Source of the DNA: Alphaproteobacteria bacterium
GTDB taxonomy: Bacteria; Pseudomonadota; Alphaproteobacteria; GCA-2731375
NCBI GenBank assembly: GCA_016776605.1
Contig: JADHTB010000014.1
Location: forward strand, 41,115-105,114
Direction of reading: 5' to 3'
Length of the DNA: 64,000 bases
The translations under genes and the position numbers were made by a program. This document shows, one piece after another, positions 7,831 to 17,132 of the stretch. Every line of letters begins with the position of its first letter. Position 1 is the stretch's first letter. The notes under the pieces were generated by a model. That model was not told the DNA's origin. It searched no databases and saw only the letters and a list, made by a program, of their open reading frames with translations.

Positions 7831-8616
7831 TCATCCCGCCAAGTCGAGTAGAATTTGGGCGGCCAGACCATGCAGGGCGGGATCATCAGCCGGCCGTGGC
7901 GGCGGGCCCGCCGGCTCGAACGGCACCCCCATGCGGGCCGGATCACCGCGCAGAACCAGAATTCGGTGGCCCAGGCGCAAGGCCTCCACCGGATCATGCG
8001 TGACAAGCAAGGTGGTCCGTCCGACCAGTAATTGCGCCGCCAGATCCTGCAGGCGCAGGCGGGTCAGCGCGTCCAGGGCCGAAAACGGCTCGTCCATCAA
8101 GACCAGCGCCCGGTCTTCCATCAGGGTGCGGGCCAGGGCCGCGCGTTGCCGCATGCCGCCCGATAGCGCGGCCGGCAGGGTATCGGCTTCCGCGCCCAGG
8201 CCCACTTTGTGCAATAACGACTCGGCCCGTTGCCGGTCAATCGTCTCGCCACGAAGGCGGGCGCCCAGGGTGATGTTGTCGAGCACACCAAGCCAGGGCA
8301 GCAACAAGTCACGTTGATCCATGAAGGCCAGGCGCCCCGCGATCGGTTCGCCGTCGCTGGCGGCCAGGCGTTGGGCACTGGCCTCGGGCGAGATCCCCGC
8401 GATCAGCCGCAACAGCGACGATTTGCCAACCCCCGATGGTCCCAGCAAACAGGTGGTCCGGCCGGCGGTTATATCCAGGTCCAGGCCCTCGAACACCGGC
8501 TTACCGCCATAAGCCAGGGAGCCGCCCCGCAATTCGATGCCGATCGGGGGGGCAAGTCTCTCTCGAGACGCCGTTATAGCGATGTCAGCGATTTCAGGGG
8601 TTTTATGAACTGGCAA
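7831..8616 (-). CDS. thiZ: ABC transporter ATPase for thiamine pyrimidine precursor (ThiZ-like)
   Basis: A 261-residue ABC ATPase: Walker A GPSGVGKS (59-66), Q-loop glutamine at 101, signature LSGGMRQR (151-158), Walker B LVLMDEPF (171-178) and switch histidine 207. First gene after the TPP riboswitch. The start is TTG at 8616; no ATG fits, and the GGAGGG that would serve as ribosome binding site is nine bases upstream inside the conserved 3' part of the aptamer, so ligand binding would hide it. Belongs to the SsuB/TauB-like group by sequence; the riboswitch decides the thiamine role. Confidence 0.87.
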   Translation of the reverse strand: MPVHKTPEIADIAITASRERLAPPIGIELRGGSLAYGGKPVFEGLDLDITAGRTTCLLGPSGVGKSSLLRLIAGISPEASAQRLAASDGEPIAGRLAFMDQRDLLLPWLGVLDNITLGARLRGETIDRQRAESLLHKVGLGAEADTLPAALSGGMRQRAALARTLMEDRALVLMDEPFSALDALTRLRLQDLAAQLLVGRTTLLVTHDPVEALRLGHRILVLRGDPARMGVPFEPAGPPPRPADDPALHGLAAQILLDLAG

Positions 8617-8621
8617 TAGAC

Positions 8622-8710
8622 GCGTCCCTCCGCCGGTACGATCCGGATCAGGTTCAAGGGGTCGTCCTTTGTCAGGAACCTCTCAGCCGCCACGACGGCT
8701 CCCCCCGCTT
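8622..8710 (-). promoter_or_regulatory. TPP riboswitch (THI element)
   Basis: Read on the minus strand, the leader of thiZ carries the hallmarks of the thiamine pyrophosphate aptamer: a G run, the hairpin AGCCG-CGGCT, CTGAGAGG, then CCCC pairing back to the G run, GAACCTGATCCGGAT, the stem CCGG-atcgta-CCGG and GCGGAGGGA. The final GGAGGG is also the only ribosome binding site for the TTG start of thiZ, suggesting control of translation initiation (inference). Confidence 0.93.
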
Positions 8711-8719
8711 TCGAATTTG

Positions 8720-8747
8720 ATCATAGTACCGATCGTCGGCCATGCAA
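8720..8747 (-). promoter_or_regulatory. Putative sigma-70 promoter of the thiZXY operon
   Basis: On the minus strand TTGCAT (8747-8742) and TATGAT (8725-8720) are separated by 16 bp, close to the -35/-10 consensus. The predicted start, near 8712, falls right at the 5' edge of the TPP aptamer, which supports the call. Confidence 0.5.
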
Positions 8748-8838
8748 GGAAAAGAAAGGGCGGTGGGTTGGCTCATGGCGGGGTGCGGTTATGATCCCCA
8801 CCTGAAGCAATGGTCATATAAAATAACTCATCAAGGTA

Positions 8839-9513
8839 ATGACAGACATGCAGTCTCATTCTAAGCAATTGTTTTCCGAGCAGCTCCGCGCGGGCAGCGA
8901 ACCGCATTGGCACGCCGCCACCAAGCATCGCTTTGTCGGTGATCTGGCCAATGATTTAATCAGTGACGCTGATTATGCCCGTTATCTGGTGCTGGATTAC
9001 GCGTTCCTCGACATCCTGGTCTCGCATGTGGGGCAGGCGGTTACCAGCGCGCCCGGCATGGCTAAAAAACGCCGATTTTCTGAATTTCTAGCTGCCCTGA
9101 CCGGTGACGAGGACGATTACTTTCTGCGCTCATTCGCCGCCATGGGTGTCGCCGAAACAGACTGGCGCCACCCGTCGAGCCATGCCGTGGTGACAGGTTT
9201 TCGCGCGGTTATGCTGGGCGGTGAAAGGAAATTCGCTTACGCCGAAATATTGACCAGCCTGCTGGCGGTGGAGTGGGTCTATCTGACCTGGGCGATGTCG
9301 GTGGCCGGGCGTGCGCCGGCCCGCTTTTATCTGAAGGAATGGATAGATCTGCATACGGACCCGAGCTTCGAAGCTTTTGTCACCTGGATGCAATCGGAAA
9401 TGGACCAGCTTGGTCCAACCCTGTCTTCCAGCGAACGCCAGAATGTGCAGGATATTTTCAACCGCGCGGTCGAACTGGAAGTCGCCTTTTTCAATGCCGC
9501 GTACGAAGATTGA
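8839..9513 (+). CDS. tenA: TenA family protein (aminopyrimidine salvage)
   Basis: A 224-residue all-helical TENA/THI-4 protein. It begins in the usual way (HWHAATKHRFVGDLANDLISDADYARYLVLDYAFL) and ends with ELEVAFFNAAYED, which keeps the conserved C-terminal glutamate. TenA enzymes hydrolyse thiamine breakdown products to HMP. At the position of the catalytic cysteine of thiaminase II (the xxLACxWLY helix) this protein reads LLAVEWVYLTW, so it belongs to the cysteine-less TenA_E-like lineage. It is divergent from the riboswitch-controlled thiZXY uptake genes, consistent with salvage of imported pyrimidines. No riboswitch is seen in its own leader. Confidence 0.85.
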   Translation: MTDMQSHSKQLFSEQLRAGSEPHWHAATKHRFVGDLANDLISDADYARYLVLDYAFLDILVSHVGQAVTSAPGMAKKRRFSEFLAALTGDEDDYFLRSFAAMGVAETDWRHPSSHAVVTGFRAVMLGGERKFAYAEILTSLLAVEWVYLTWAMSVAGRAPARFYLKEWIDLHTDPSFEAFVTWMQSEMDQLGPTLSSSERQNVQDIFNRAVELEVAFFNAAYED

Positions 9514-9606
9514 ATCCTCCCACGCGAAGCTGCCGACAGTCGCCAAGGCGAAACTTGCCACCATCCCGACACTGGTGCTGGCCGTGCTCGCCGGCGCCGA
9601 ACTGCT

Positions 9607-10014
9607 CTAGGCCGGAACCAGGTCCTCGATATAGCTGGTGATCGCGGTCAGTGAGGCGCCGGGGGTGAAGATTTCCCGCACCCCCAGCTCTTTTAAAAGC
9701 GCGATGTCCTGGTCGGGGATCACGCCGCCGCCCAGCACGGGGATACCGTCTGCCGCTTGGGCCCGCATTCCCGCCATGATTTCCGCAAAAAGAATATTGT
9801 GCGCGCCGGACAGCACGCTGACGCAGATCACGTCCACGTCTTCCTGCAGCGCGACATTGACGATCATCTCCGGGGTCTGGCGCAGCCCGGTGTAGATCAC
9901 CTCCATGCCTGCCTCGCGCATGGCATGGGCCAGCACCTTGGCGCCCCGGTCGTGGCCGTCAAGGCCGGGCTTGGCCACCAGCACGCGGATCGGACTTTTG
10001 CGTAAATCTGTCAT
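9607..10014 (-). CDS. Cobalamin-binding subunit of a methylmalonyl-CoA-type mutase
   Basis: A 135-residue B12-binding domain protein. The motif DGHDRG at residues 19-24 gives the lower-axial histidine (His21); SVLSGAH and [11 protein letters not shown] complete the Rossmann-like fold. Free-standing small subunits of this kind pair with a separate large subunit, here encoded just upstream (stop at 10020, ATG at 10014). An in-frame TTG at 10023 would overlap the upstream stop and is a possible alternative. The TAG stop is part of a short TGCTCTAG motif shared with the interspersed repeats. Confidence 0.88.
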   Translation of the reverse strand: MTDLRKSPIRVLVAKPGLDGHDRGAKVLAHAMREAGMEVIYTGLRQTPEMIVNVALQEDVDVICVSVLSGAHNILFAEIMAGMRAQAADGIPVLGGGVIPDQDIALLKELGVREIFTPGASLTAITSYIEDLVPA

Positions 10015-10019
10015 GGCGA

Positions 10020-11684
10020 TCAATACGAAGCGGCCTGATATTCGCCAAAGACGCCGCGCAATACATTGCAGATCTCGCCGATGGTGGCATAGGCGCGCAC
10101 CGCCTCCAAGGTCGGATACATCAGGTTGCCGCTGCCCTTTGCTTCGTTTTCCAGAGCGGCCAGCGCCCGGCTTACCGCGGCGTTGTCGCGGTCGCGGCGC
10201 AGCGCCCGCAGACCGGCAATCTGTGCCTCCGCGATTTCCGGCCGGGGCCGGTGCAACTCAATCGCCGGGTCGTTTTGATCCTGGAAACGGTTGACGCCGA
10301 CCACGGTGCGTTCCCCGCTGTCGATCTGGGTCTGATAGTTATAGGCGGACTGCGCGACCTCGGCCTGGGCGCGGCCCTCCTCAATCGCCTTCAGCATGCC
10401 CCCTTCGGCTTCGATCCGGGCGATATAGCGGTTTACCTCTTGTTCAATTTGATCCGTCAGGCTCTCCACATAATACGAGCCGCCCAGGGGATCGACGACT
10501 TCCGCCGCGCCGCTCTCATAGGCCAGCACCTGTTGTGTGCGCAGGGCCACCAGGGCCGAATGCTCGGAAGGCAGGGCCAGCGCCTCGTCATAGGCGGCGG
10601 TGTGGAACGACTGCACGCCGCCCAAAATGCCCGCCAGCGCCTGCAGGGCGACCCGGACGATGTTGTTTTCCGGTTGCTGGGCGGTCAGGGTGCTGCCGGA
10701 CGAGCCGGCGCCGGCCCGCCACATCCACGAGGCCGGCTCCTTGGCGCCGAAACGCTCGCGCAGCAGCCGCGCCCACAGCCGCCGCGCGGCGCGGAACTTG
10801 GCCGCCTCCTGGAACAGATTGCACGAGGAACTGAAATTGAAGGCGAGGCGGGGCGCGAAGGCATCGATTTCCAAACCCCGCTCCAGACAGGCCTCGATAT
10901 AGGTGATCGCGTTGGCCAGTGCGAAGGCGACCTCCTGCACCAGGGTCGAGCCCGCCTCGCGCACGTGATAGCCGCAGATGTTCATGGCGTTCCAGCGCGG
11001 CAGATTGGTGGTGCAATATTCGATCAGATCGACGGTCAGCCGCATGGATGGGCGCGGCGGAAAGATATAGGTGCCCCGCGCGATGAATTCCTTGAGGATG
11101 TCGTTCTGGGTGGTGCCCGAGATACGCGCCGCGGGCACGCCTTCCTGTTCGGCCACCGCCAGGTACATGGCCAGCGCCACCGTCGCGGCGGAGTTCATGG
11201 TCAGTGACGGGCTGGCCTGTTCCAGCGGCAGGCCGCCGAAAATGGTTTCCATATCGCGCAGGGAATCCACCGCGACGCCGACCACGCCAACCTCGCCCTT
11301 GGCGCGTGGATCGTCGGAATCGTAACCCAGTTGCGTCGGCAGATCGAAGGCAACCAGCAATCCGCCCTGGCCCTGACCCAACAGGTAGGCAAAGCGCTCG
11401 TGGGTCTCCTCCGGCGAGCCAAAGCCGGCATACTGGCGCATGGTCCAGAGCCGGCCCTGTTACATGGAGGGCTGGACGCCGCGCGTGTAAGGATATTCGC
11501 CGGGAAAACCCAGATCGCGCTGATAGTCGCGCCCCGCATCGTCTAGCGGCGTGTAGAGCGGTTGGTGCCGTAGCTCGGATGGCATGGGCGCACGGCTGAC
11601 ACGTTTCAGCGCCGGGCCAAGGCGTTCCTCCGCCCAGCGTTCCCGCGCCTGTTGTAACTCGCCGCCCTCGTGCCGTTTGTCCAC
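10020..11684 (-). pseudogene. Methylmalonyl-CoA mutase family large subunit, interrupted by an in-frame stop
   Basis: The frame from GTG 11684 (preceded by a perfect AGGAGGTG) encodes the mutase N-terminus through [13 protein letters not shown] and then meets TAA at 11460-11462, codon 75. Immediately after it, in the same frame, the protein continues QGRLWTMRQYAGFG and runs 480 residues to 10020 with all mutase features: AFDLPTQLGYDSDD, GTTQNDILKEF, NICGYHVREAG, and PLGGSYYVE. Homologues have Tyr (MYRGRLWT) where the stop stands, one base away from TAC/TAT. RQYAGF and the Arg in ARGTYIFPP are of the methylmalonyl-CoA type rather than isobutyryl type. An internal ATG at 11441 could give a truncated protein lacking the first 80 residues, probably non-functional. 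Nonsense mutation, assembly error or readthrough remain open. Confidence 0.85.
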
Positions 11685-11753
11685 CGATCACACCTCCTGG
11701 CTCCCAATAGGGAAAACCTTAGGGCGTCCGGCCGACAGCGGCTTTGATCCAGG

Positions 11754-13169
11754 TCAAAGAGTTAGTTTGTTGTAGGCGTCCAGGGCCGCGACTTTGTAGC
11801 ATTCGGCCAGGGTCGGATAGTTGAAAACGGTTTGCAGGAAATAATCCAGGCCGCCGCCCAGTCCCATGACGCATTGGCCGATGTGGACCAGTTCCGTGGC
11901 ACTTGTGCCGATGGTATGCACACCCAGGAGGCTATGGTTTTTTCGATGGAATATCAGCTTTAAGAGGCCGGTATCGTCGCCCAGTATTTGCCCGCGGGCG
12001 ATCTCCCGAAAGCGGGCGATGCCGACCTCGTAGGGAACTTTCCGCGCGGTCAGTTCGTGCTCGGTCTCGCCAACCATCGATATCTCGGGGATGGAATAAA
12101 TTCCAACGGGAAAATTGGTCGGCATGGGTCCCACTTTGACGCCAAAAGCGTTGCAGGCGGCCAGGCGTCCCTGTTCGGACGATGTCGCGGCCAGGGCCGG
12201 AAAACCGATCACATCGCCGCCGGCGAAAATATGGGATTGCTGCGTGCGGAATTGTGCATCGACGGTCAGACGCCCGCGCTCGTCCGTCTCCAATCCGGCG
12301 GCGCCCAGATTGAGAGACCCGGTGTTTCCGGCCCGACCGGCACAGATCAAGGCCAAGTCGGCGATCAGGCGCTTGCCGGATCCCAGTGAGACCACGACAC
12401 GGCGCCGGGCATTTTCCCGGGTCTCGACTTTCTCCACCGTTTCACCCAGGCGAAAGACCACATTGATGTCGCGCATTTGATGCACCAGTTCGTCCACGAT
12501 CTCGCGGTCGAGAAATTCCAGCGGCCGCTCGCGGCCATCCACCACGGTCACCTCGACCCCCATCAGGGCGAACATCGAGGCGTATTCTATGCCAACGACG
12601 CCGCAGCCGATAACCACCATTGAATGGGGTAATTCAGCCAGGTTAAAGATTTCGTCCGACGTGATGATCCGCTCGCCGTCAAGCTTGGTTTTCGCCGGCG
12701 TGGCCGGTCTGGTGCCAACGGCGATCATGATATTCTGGGCGCTTACCTTGCGCTTGCCCTGGGACGAGGTGATGCCTAATTCATGCGGGCTTTTGAATGT
12801 CGCGGTCCCGACGATGACATCGACATCATTGCGGCCAAGCTGTGCGTCCTGAACATGCTCTTCACGCTGAACGATACTGCCGACCCGTTGAAACAACTGG
12901 CTGGCGGTGATCTCCTGATGGCTGGCGCCATTCTTGTCGTTGGCCCGGCGTCTCATATCGCTGGCCCGTCGCCCGCCGCGCCCGAATGTCAGCACGGCTT
13001 CGCGAAAAGTCTTGGACGGAATGGTGCCGGTATGCAGGCTGACGCCGCCCACGACCTGTTCCTGTTCGATGATGGCGACCCGCTTGCCCAGCTTGGCGCT
13101 TTGTACAGCGGCCCGCTGGCCGGCCGGGCCGCTGCCGATACAGATCATGTCATAATCGTAGTTCGTCAT
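11754..13169 (-). CDS. sthA: Soluble (Si-specific) NAD(P)+ transhydrogenase
   Basis: A 471-residue flavoprotein of the pyridine nucleotide-disulfide reductase fold. FAD-binding GSGPAG at 12-17, then GGVSLHTGTIPSKTFREAVL at 41-60, where the redox cysteines of lipoamide dehydrogenases are replaced, as is characteristic of SthA. NAD-binding GCGVVGIEYASMFALMG follows near 180, and the dimerisation domain ends with YPTLAECYKVAALDA. It moves hydride between NADPH and NAD+ in the cytoplasm. I chose ATG 13169 with GAGGGA upstream instead of the TTG at 13187. It stands alone, divergent from coxG. Confidence 0.93.
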   Translation of the reverse strand: MTNYDYDMICIGSGPAGQRAAVQSAKLGKRVAIIEQEQVVGGVSLHTGTIPSKTFREAVLTFGRGGRRASDMRRRANDKNGASHQEITASQLFQRVGSIVQREEHVQDAQLGRNDVDVIVGTATFKSPHELGITSSQGKRKVSAQNIMIAVGTRPATPAKTKLDGERIITSDEIFNLAELPHSMVVIGCGVVGIEYASMFALMGVEVTVVDGRERPLEFLDREIVDELVHQMRDINVVFRLGETVEKVETRENARRRVVVSLGSGKRLIADLALICAGRAGNTGSLNLGAAGLETDERGRLTVDAQFRTQQSHIFAGGDVIGFPALAATSSEQGRLAACNAFGVKVGPMPTNFPVGIYSIPEISMVGETEHELTARKVPYEVGIARFREIARGQILGDDTGLLKLIFHRKNHSLLGVHTIGTSATELVHIGQCVMGLGGGLDYFLQTVFNYPTLAECYKVAALDAYNKLTL

Positions 13170-13403
13170 GCCGGGTATGTCCCTCAAGTATAGTAAGTAG
13201 CGGGCATATCAGTACTTTGTAATGGTTAATAGAGGGACAATGCCGCGCGCCGAGACAGGCGGAACAACGGGCGGTGAAAGGTCGTAAAAGTGGAGGTGTC
13301 GGCATGTTTCTTGCCTTTTGCCGCTAATTTTTTTCCCAAAGGTGCTATATTGCCCGAGCGCGGCAGGGGCTGTCGGCGAAATGACAAGATAGAGGGCACG
13401 AGC

Positions 13404-14021
13404 ATGGATCTAACAGGTGAATATCGCATCGCCGCATCGCGGGAACGGGTGTGGGAGGCATTGAACGATCCGGAAACCTTGAAGGCCAGCATTCCCGGCT
13501 GCAGTGACTTGCAGGCGGTGGGCGATAACAGCTTCACCGCCAGTGTGACCGCCAAGGTGGGGCCGGTGAAGGCGAAATTCCAGGGCCAGGTCACCTTGTC
13601 TGATATGGATCCACCCAATGGCTATACCATTCAGGGGGAAGGCAAGGGGGGCGCGGCTGGTTTTGCCAAGGGCGGGGCCAAGGTTACGCTGCTGGAAGAT
13701 GGCGAGGGCACACTGTTGCGCTACGAGGTCAATGCCAATGTCGGTGGCAAGCTGGCGCAAATCGGCTCACGCCTGATCGACGGCACGGCGAAAAAGCTAG
13801 CCGGGGAATTCTTCACCACCTTCGCGGAATTGGCGGCGGGTCCCGCGCCAGCGCCCGTATCGGCACCCGTATCGGCACCTGAGCCGGCGCCTGTGTCGAT
13901 GCCTGAGCCGGATCGTCCCGGGCCGGCGGAAACGCCGGGCGGTGGACTGCCCAGATGGGTTTGGCTGGGCGGCCTGATCATCATCATGGTGGTTATCCTG
14001 GTGATCTTGCGCGACGCCTAG
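13404..14021 (+). CDS. coxG: CoxG-like SRPBCC protein with C-terminal membrane anchor
   Basis: A 205-residue protein. Residues 1-145 form an SRPBCC/START-like domain of the CO dehydrogenase subunit G family (GEYRIAASRERVWEALNDPE; KVGPVKAKFQGQV). A Pro/Ala/Ser linker (about 147-178) with short repeated units leads to one hydrophobic helix (185-202). In CO-oxidising bacteria CoxG recruits the enzyme to the membrane. Here the anchor is built in. Start ATG 13404 is preceded by GAGGG. It lies upstream of coxSLM, separated by 268 bp that include an interspersed repeat whose CTAG supplies its stop. Confidence 0.88.
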   Translation: MDLTGEYRIAASRERVWEALNDPETLKASIPGCSDLQAVGDNSFTASVTAKVGPVKAKFQGQVTLSDMDPPNGYTIQGEGKGGAAGFAKGGAKVTLLEDGEGTLLRYEVNANVGGKLAQIGSRLIDGTAKKLAGEFFTTFAELAAGPAPAPVSAPVSAPEPAPVSMPEPDRPGPAETPGGGLPRWVWLGGLIIIMVVILVILRDA

Positions 14022-14122
14022 AGCAGTTTTCAATTAATTGGAGTCGCTCTCGCGACTTAAGTGATTGGTTCAATTGCTCTATTTTTAAGAGTCTGAGCGC
14101 ATTTTCTTCGAATGCGCTCTAG
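14018..14122. repeat. Interspersed palindromic repeat, copy 3
   Basis: About 105 bp: CTAGAGCAGTTTTCAATTAATT, a central CGCGACTTAAGTGATTGG region, TTGCTCTA, then the small hairpin GAGCGCATTTT-cttcg-AATGCGCTC and TAG. Nearly the reverse complement of copy 2. The first TAG is the coxG stop codon. The remaining 167 bp up to coxS show no further structure that I can name beyond the CAGGGAGG leader. Confidence 0.85.
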
Positions 14123-14289
14123 AATTGTAACCAGCATTCACAAAATTGCGAGTATGGCGCCTTTGGGATCATTCCGTGCTTGACCTTAGGGCGACAAGGC
14201 GAAACACTCCATGCACCGGGGAGGGCGGTCGTAAGCGGCCTGCTTTTACCCTGATTTATAGTCGGCAACGAACGACAGGGAGGTTCCGC

Positions 14290-14757
14290 ATGCCAACGGT
14301 ATCAATGACCGTGAACGGGAAGTCTGTGAGTGGCGAGGTTGAAGCCCGGACGCTTCTGGTTCAATTTCTTCGTGAAAATCTAAATTTGACGGGCACGCAT
14401 GTGGGCTGTGATACCAGCCAATGTGGCGCCTGCGTGGTTCATGTGAACGGCGATTCCATGAAGTCATGCACCATGTTGGCGGTGCAGGCCAATGGCGCCG
14501 ACGTGACCACCATCGAAGGCTTGGCGAAGGGGGGCGAGATGCACCCCATGCAACAGGCTTTTCAGGATAATCATGGTCTGCAATGCGGCTTTTGCACACC
14601 GGGTATGGTGATGAGCGCCATTGATCTGGTAGCGAAAAACCCGAACCCGGACGAGGCCACGATCCGGTCCGAGTTGGAAGGCAACATCTGCCGTTGCACC
14701 GGCTATCACAATATCGTCAAGGCGGTGCAACAAGCCGCCAAGACCATGGGGGGATGA
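14290..14757 (+). CDS. coxS: Molybdenum hydroxylase small subunit, 2Fe-2S (CoxS-like)
   Basis: A 155-residue iron-sulfur subunit. The plant-type ferredoxin cluster ligands are Cys40, 45, 48 and 60 ([13 protein letters not shown]), and the second helical cluster uses Cys99, 102, 134 and 136 ([14 protein letters not shown]). It passes electrons from the molybdopterin site of the large subunit to FAD in the medium subunit. ATG 14290 has CAGGGAGG upstream. The stop is one base before the coxL start. Order S-L-M is that of form II clusters. Confidence 0.93.
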   Translation: MPTVSMTVNGKSVSGEVEARTLLVQFLRENLNLTGTHVGCDTSQCGACVVHVNGDSMKSCTMLAVQANGADVTTIEGLAKGGEMHPMQQAFQDNHGLQCGFCTPGMVMSAIDLVAKNPNPDEATIRSELEGNICRCTGYHNIVKAVQQAAKTMGG

Positions 14758-14758
14758 T

Positions 14759-17113
14759 ATGGTTGAGAATGGCATCGGCGCCAGTCTGCGGCGCAAGGAA
14801 GACAATCGCTTTCTGACCGGCAAGGGTAACTATACCGACGATATCAACAGGCCGGGGCAAACACATGCTTATCTGCTGCGTTCGCCCCATGCCCACGCCA
14901 CGATAAATTCCATCAATATCTCGGCGGCGAATTCCGCGCCCGGCGTGGTGGCTGTCTTCGTTGGCCAGGACCTGCTTGACGACGCGGTCGGCGGCCTGGT
15001 TTGCGGCGCCTCGGTCACCGGCAAGGGCGGCGAGGTCAACAAGGCCCCGCCGCGCAACGTGCTGACCATCGACAAGGCGCGCTTTGTCGGTGATCCTATC
15101 GCCGTGGTGATCGCCGAAACCCTGGCCCAGGCCAAGGATGGCGCGGAATTGATTGCGGTGGATTACACCGAGCTGCCCTCGGTGGTCTCCACTTCCGGGG
15201 CGGACCAGCCCGGCGCGCCTCAATTGCATGAAGAATGCCCCGACAACGTGGCCCTGGATTGGGAATTGGGCGACAAGGCGGCCGTGGATGCGGCCTTCGC
15301 CTCGGCGGCCAAGACGGCGTCGGTCCGTTTGATCAACAACCGTATGGTGACCAACCCGATGGAGCCGCGGGCGGCGGTGGGGGAGTATAATTCCGGTACG
15401 GACGAGATCACGCTGTATGTGACCTCGCAGAACCCGCATGTGCATCGTCTGGTGATGTCGGCGTTTATGAACATCGCGCCGGAGCACAAATTTCGCGTGG
15501 TGGCGCCGGATGTGGGTGGTGGCTTCGGCTCTAAAATCTTCACATATAACGAAGAGGCGATTTGCGCCTGGGCCGCGAAGAAAATCAACCGTCCGGTCAA
15601 GTGGACGGCGGATCGGTCAGAGGCTTTCCTGTGCGATGCGCATGGCCGGGACCATGTGTCCACGGCGGAAATGGCTATGGACGCGGATGGCAAGTTCCTG
15701 GCCATGCGGGTCAGCAGCCAGGCCAACATGGGGGCCTATCTGCAATTGTTCTCGATCGCCATTCCGACTTTGTTCCATGGTTTCCTGTTGGCCGGGCAGT
15801 ACACGACGCCGGCGATCTATCTGGAAATGCGTTCGGTCATGACCAACACGGCGCCGGTGGATGCCGCACGTGGTGCGGGCCGGCCCGAGGCGACCTATTT
15901 GCTGGAACGGCTGGTGGATGTTGCGGCCTTGGAAATGGGGCTGGACCCGGCGGAAATTCGCCGACGTAACTTCATCAAGGCTGAGCAGATGCCGTATCAG
16001 ACGCCGGTCGTGCAATGTTATGATTCCGGTGACTATGATGCCAGCCTGGATAAGGCCTTGGCCAACGCCGATTATGACGGTTTTGCCGCCCGCCGGGCGG
16101 AGGCCAAGGGGCGGGGCAAGCTGCGCGGTATCGGTCTGTCGGCCTATATCGAGGCTTGCGGCGTGGCGCCGTCGGCTGCCGTTGGCTCGCTTGGTGTTGG
16201 CGTTGGCCTGTGGGAATCCGCCCAGGTCCGCTTTAACCCAACCGGTGGCGTAACGGTCTTCACCGGTACCCATTCGCATGGCCAAGGGCACGAAACGGCA
16301 TTTGCCCAATTGGTGACCGAGCGTCTTGGCGTGCCAGTGGAAAATGTCGAGGTGGTCCACGGCGACACCGACAAGGGGCAGTTCGGCATGGGCACCTATG
16401 GTTCCCGTTCCCTGCCCGTGGGTGGCGTGGCCATTGCCAATGCCTGCGACAAGATCATCGCCAAGGGCAAAAAGATTGCGGCCCATTGCCTGGAGGCGGC
16501 CGAGGACGATATCGATTTCGCCGAAGGCAACTTCACCGTAGCCGGCACCGACAAGACAATGAATATCGCCGAGGTGGCCTTCACGGCCTATGTCCCCCAC
16601 AATTACCCAGAGGGGGTGGAACCCGGCTTGGACGAGATTGCCTTCTTCGATCCCTTGAACTTCTCCTTTCCCGCGGGCACTCATGTCTGCGAGGTAGAGG
16701 TCGATCCGGATACTGGTACTTTGGAGATCGTCAATTACACGGCGGTCGATGATTTCGGCGTTCTGGTCAATCCGATGATCGTCGAAGGTCAGGTCCACGG
16801 CGGTCTGGCCCATGGTATCGGTCAGGCCCTGCTGGAAGGCTGTGTCTATGATGATGACAGTGGCCAGTTGATCACCGGTTCGTTCCAGGATTACTGCATG
16901 CCGCGGGCCGACAATCTGCCGTCATTCAACGTCGATTATTCCCCGACCATCCCAATTCATAATCCATTGGGCGTTAAGGGTTGCGGCGAGGCGGGTGCCA
17001 TTGCGGCTCCGCCGGCGGTTATCAACGCCATCGTCAATGCCTTGGGGATCAAACATCTGGATATGCCAGCCACACCGGAAAAAGTGTGGCGTGCCGCGCA
17101 GGCGGCTGGTTAG
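14759..17113 (+). CDS. Molybdopterin-binding large subunit, form II CoxL-like hydroxylase
   Basis: A 784-residue xanthine-oxidase-family subunit. It shows DVGGGFGSK (251-259) for cofactor binding, and Glu744 in KGCGEAGAI as the catalytic base. The active-site loop reads [11 protein letters not shown] (368-378): form II type (usually AYRGAGR), without the AYXCSFR cysteine of true form I CO dehydrogenases, and with alanine in place of the usual tyrosine. Form II enzymes include aldehyde, purine and aromatic hydroxylases, so CO oxidation is not established. Downstream coxDE and XdhC genes fit a Mo-CD or sulfurated Mo cofactor. Substrate unknown. Confidence 0.88.
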   Translation: MVENGIGASLRRKEDNRFLTGKGNYTDDINRPGQTHAYLLRSPHAHATINSINISAANSAPGVVAVFVGQDLLDDAVGGLVCGASVTGKGGEVNKAPPRNVLTIDKARFVGDPIAVVIAETLAQAKDGAELIAVDYTELPSVVSTSGADQPGAPQLHEECPDNVALDWELGDKAAVDAAFASAAKTASVRLINNRMVTNPMEPRAAVGEYNSGTDEITLYVTSQNPHVHRLVMSAFMNIAPEHKFRVVAPDVGGGFGSKIFTYNEEAICAWAAKKINRPVKWTADRSEAFLCDAHGRDHVSTAEMAMDADGKFLAMRVSSQANMGAYLQLFSIAIPTLFHGFLLAGQYTTPAIYLEMRSVMTNTAPVDAARGAGRPEATYLLERLVDVAALEMGLDPAEIRRRNFIKAEQMPYQTPVVQCYDSGDYDASLDKALANADYDGFAARRAEAKGRGKLRGIGLSAYIEACGVAPSAAVGSLGVGVGLWESAQVRFNPTGGVTVFTGTHSHGQGHETAFAQLVTERLGVPVENVEVVHGDTDKGQFGMGTYGSRSLPVGGVAIANACDKIIAKGKKIAAHCLEAAEDDIDFAEGNFTVAGTDKTMNIAEVAFTAYVPHNYPEGVEPGLDEIAFFDPLNFSFPAGTHVCEVEVDPDTGTLEIVNYTAVDDFGVLVNPMIVEGQVHGGLAHGIGQALLEGCVYDDDSGQLITGSFQDYCMPRADNLPSFNVDYSPTIPIHNPLGVKGCGEAGAIAAPPAVINAIVNALGIKHLDMPATPEKVWRAAQAAG

Positions 17114-17132
17114 GCCAGGGGAGGATAGATAA

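Noticed and set aside
11685..11753. Cobalamin riboswitch upstream of the B12-dependent mutase
   Set aside because: No GCCACTG B12 box or matching stems are present here or in the leader of icmF.
14717..16813. Long open frames on the minus strand across coxL (256 and 398 codons)
   Set aside because: They mirror the codon bias of the GC-rich coxL gene, have no recognisable domain and no ribosome binding site.
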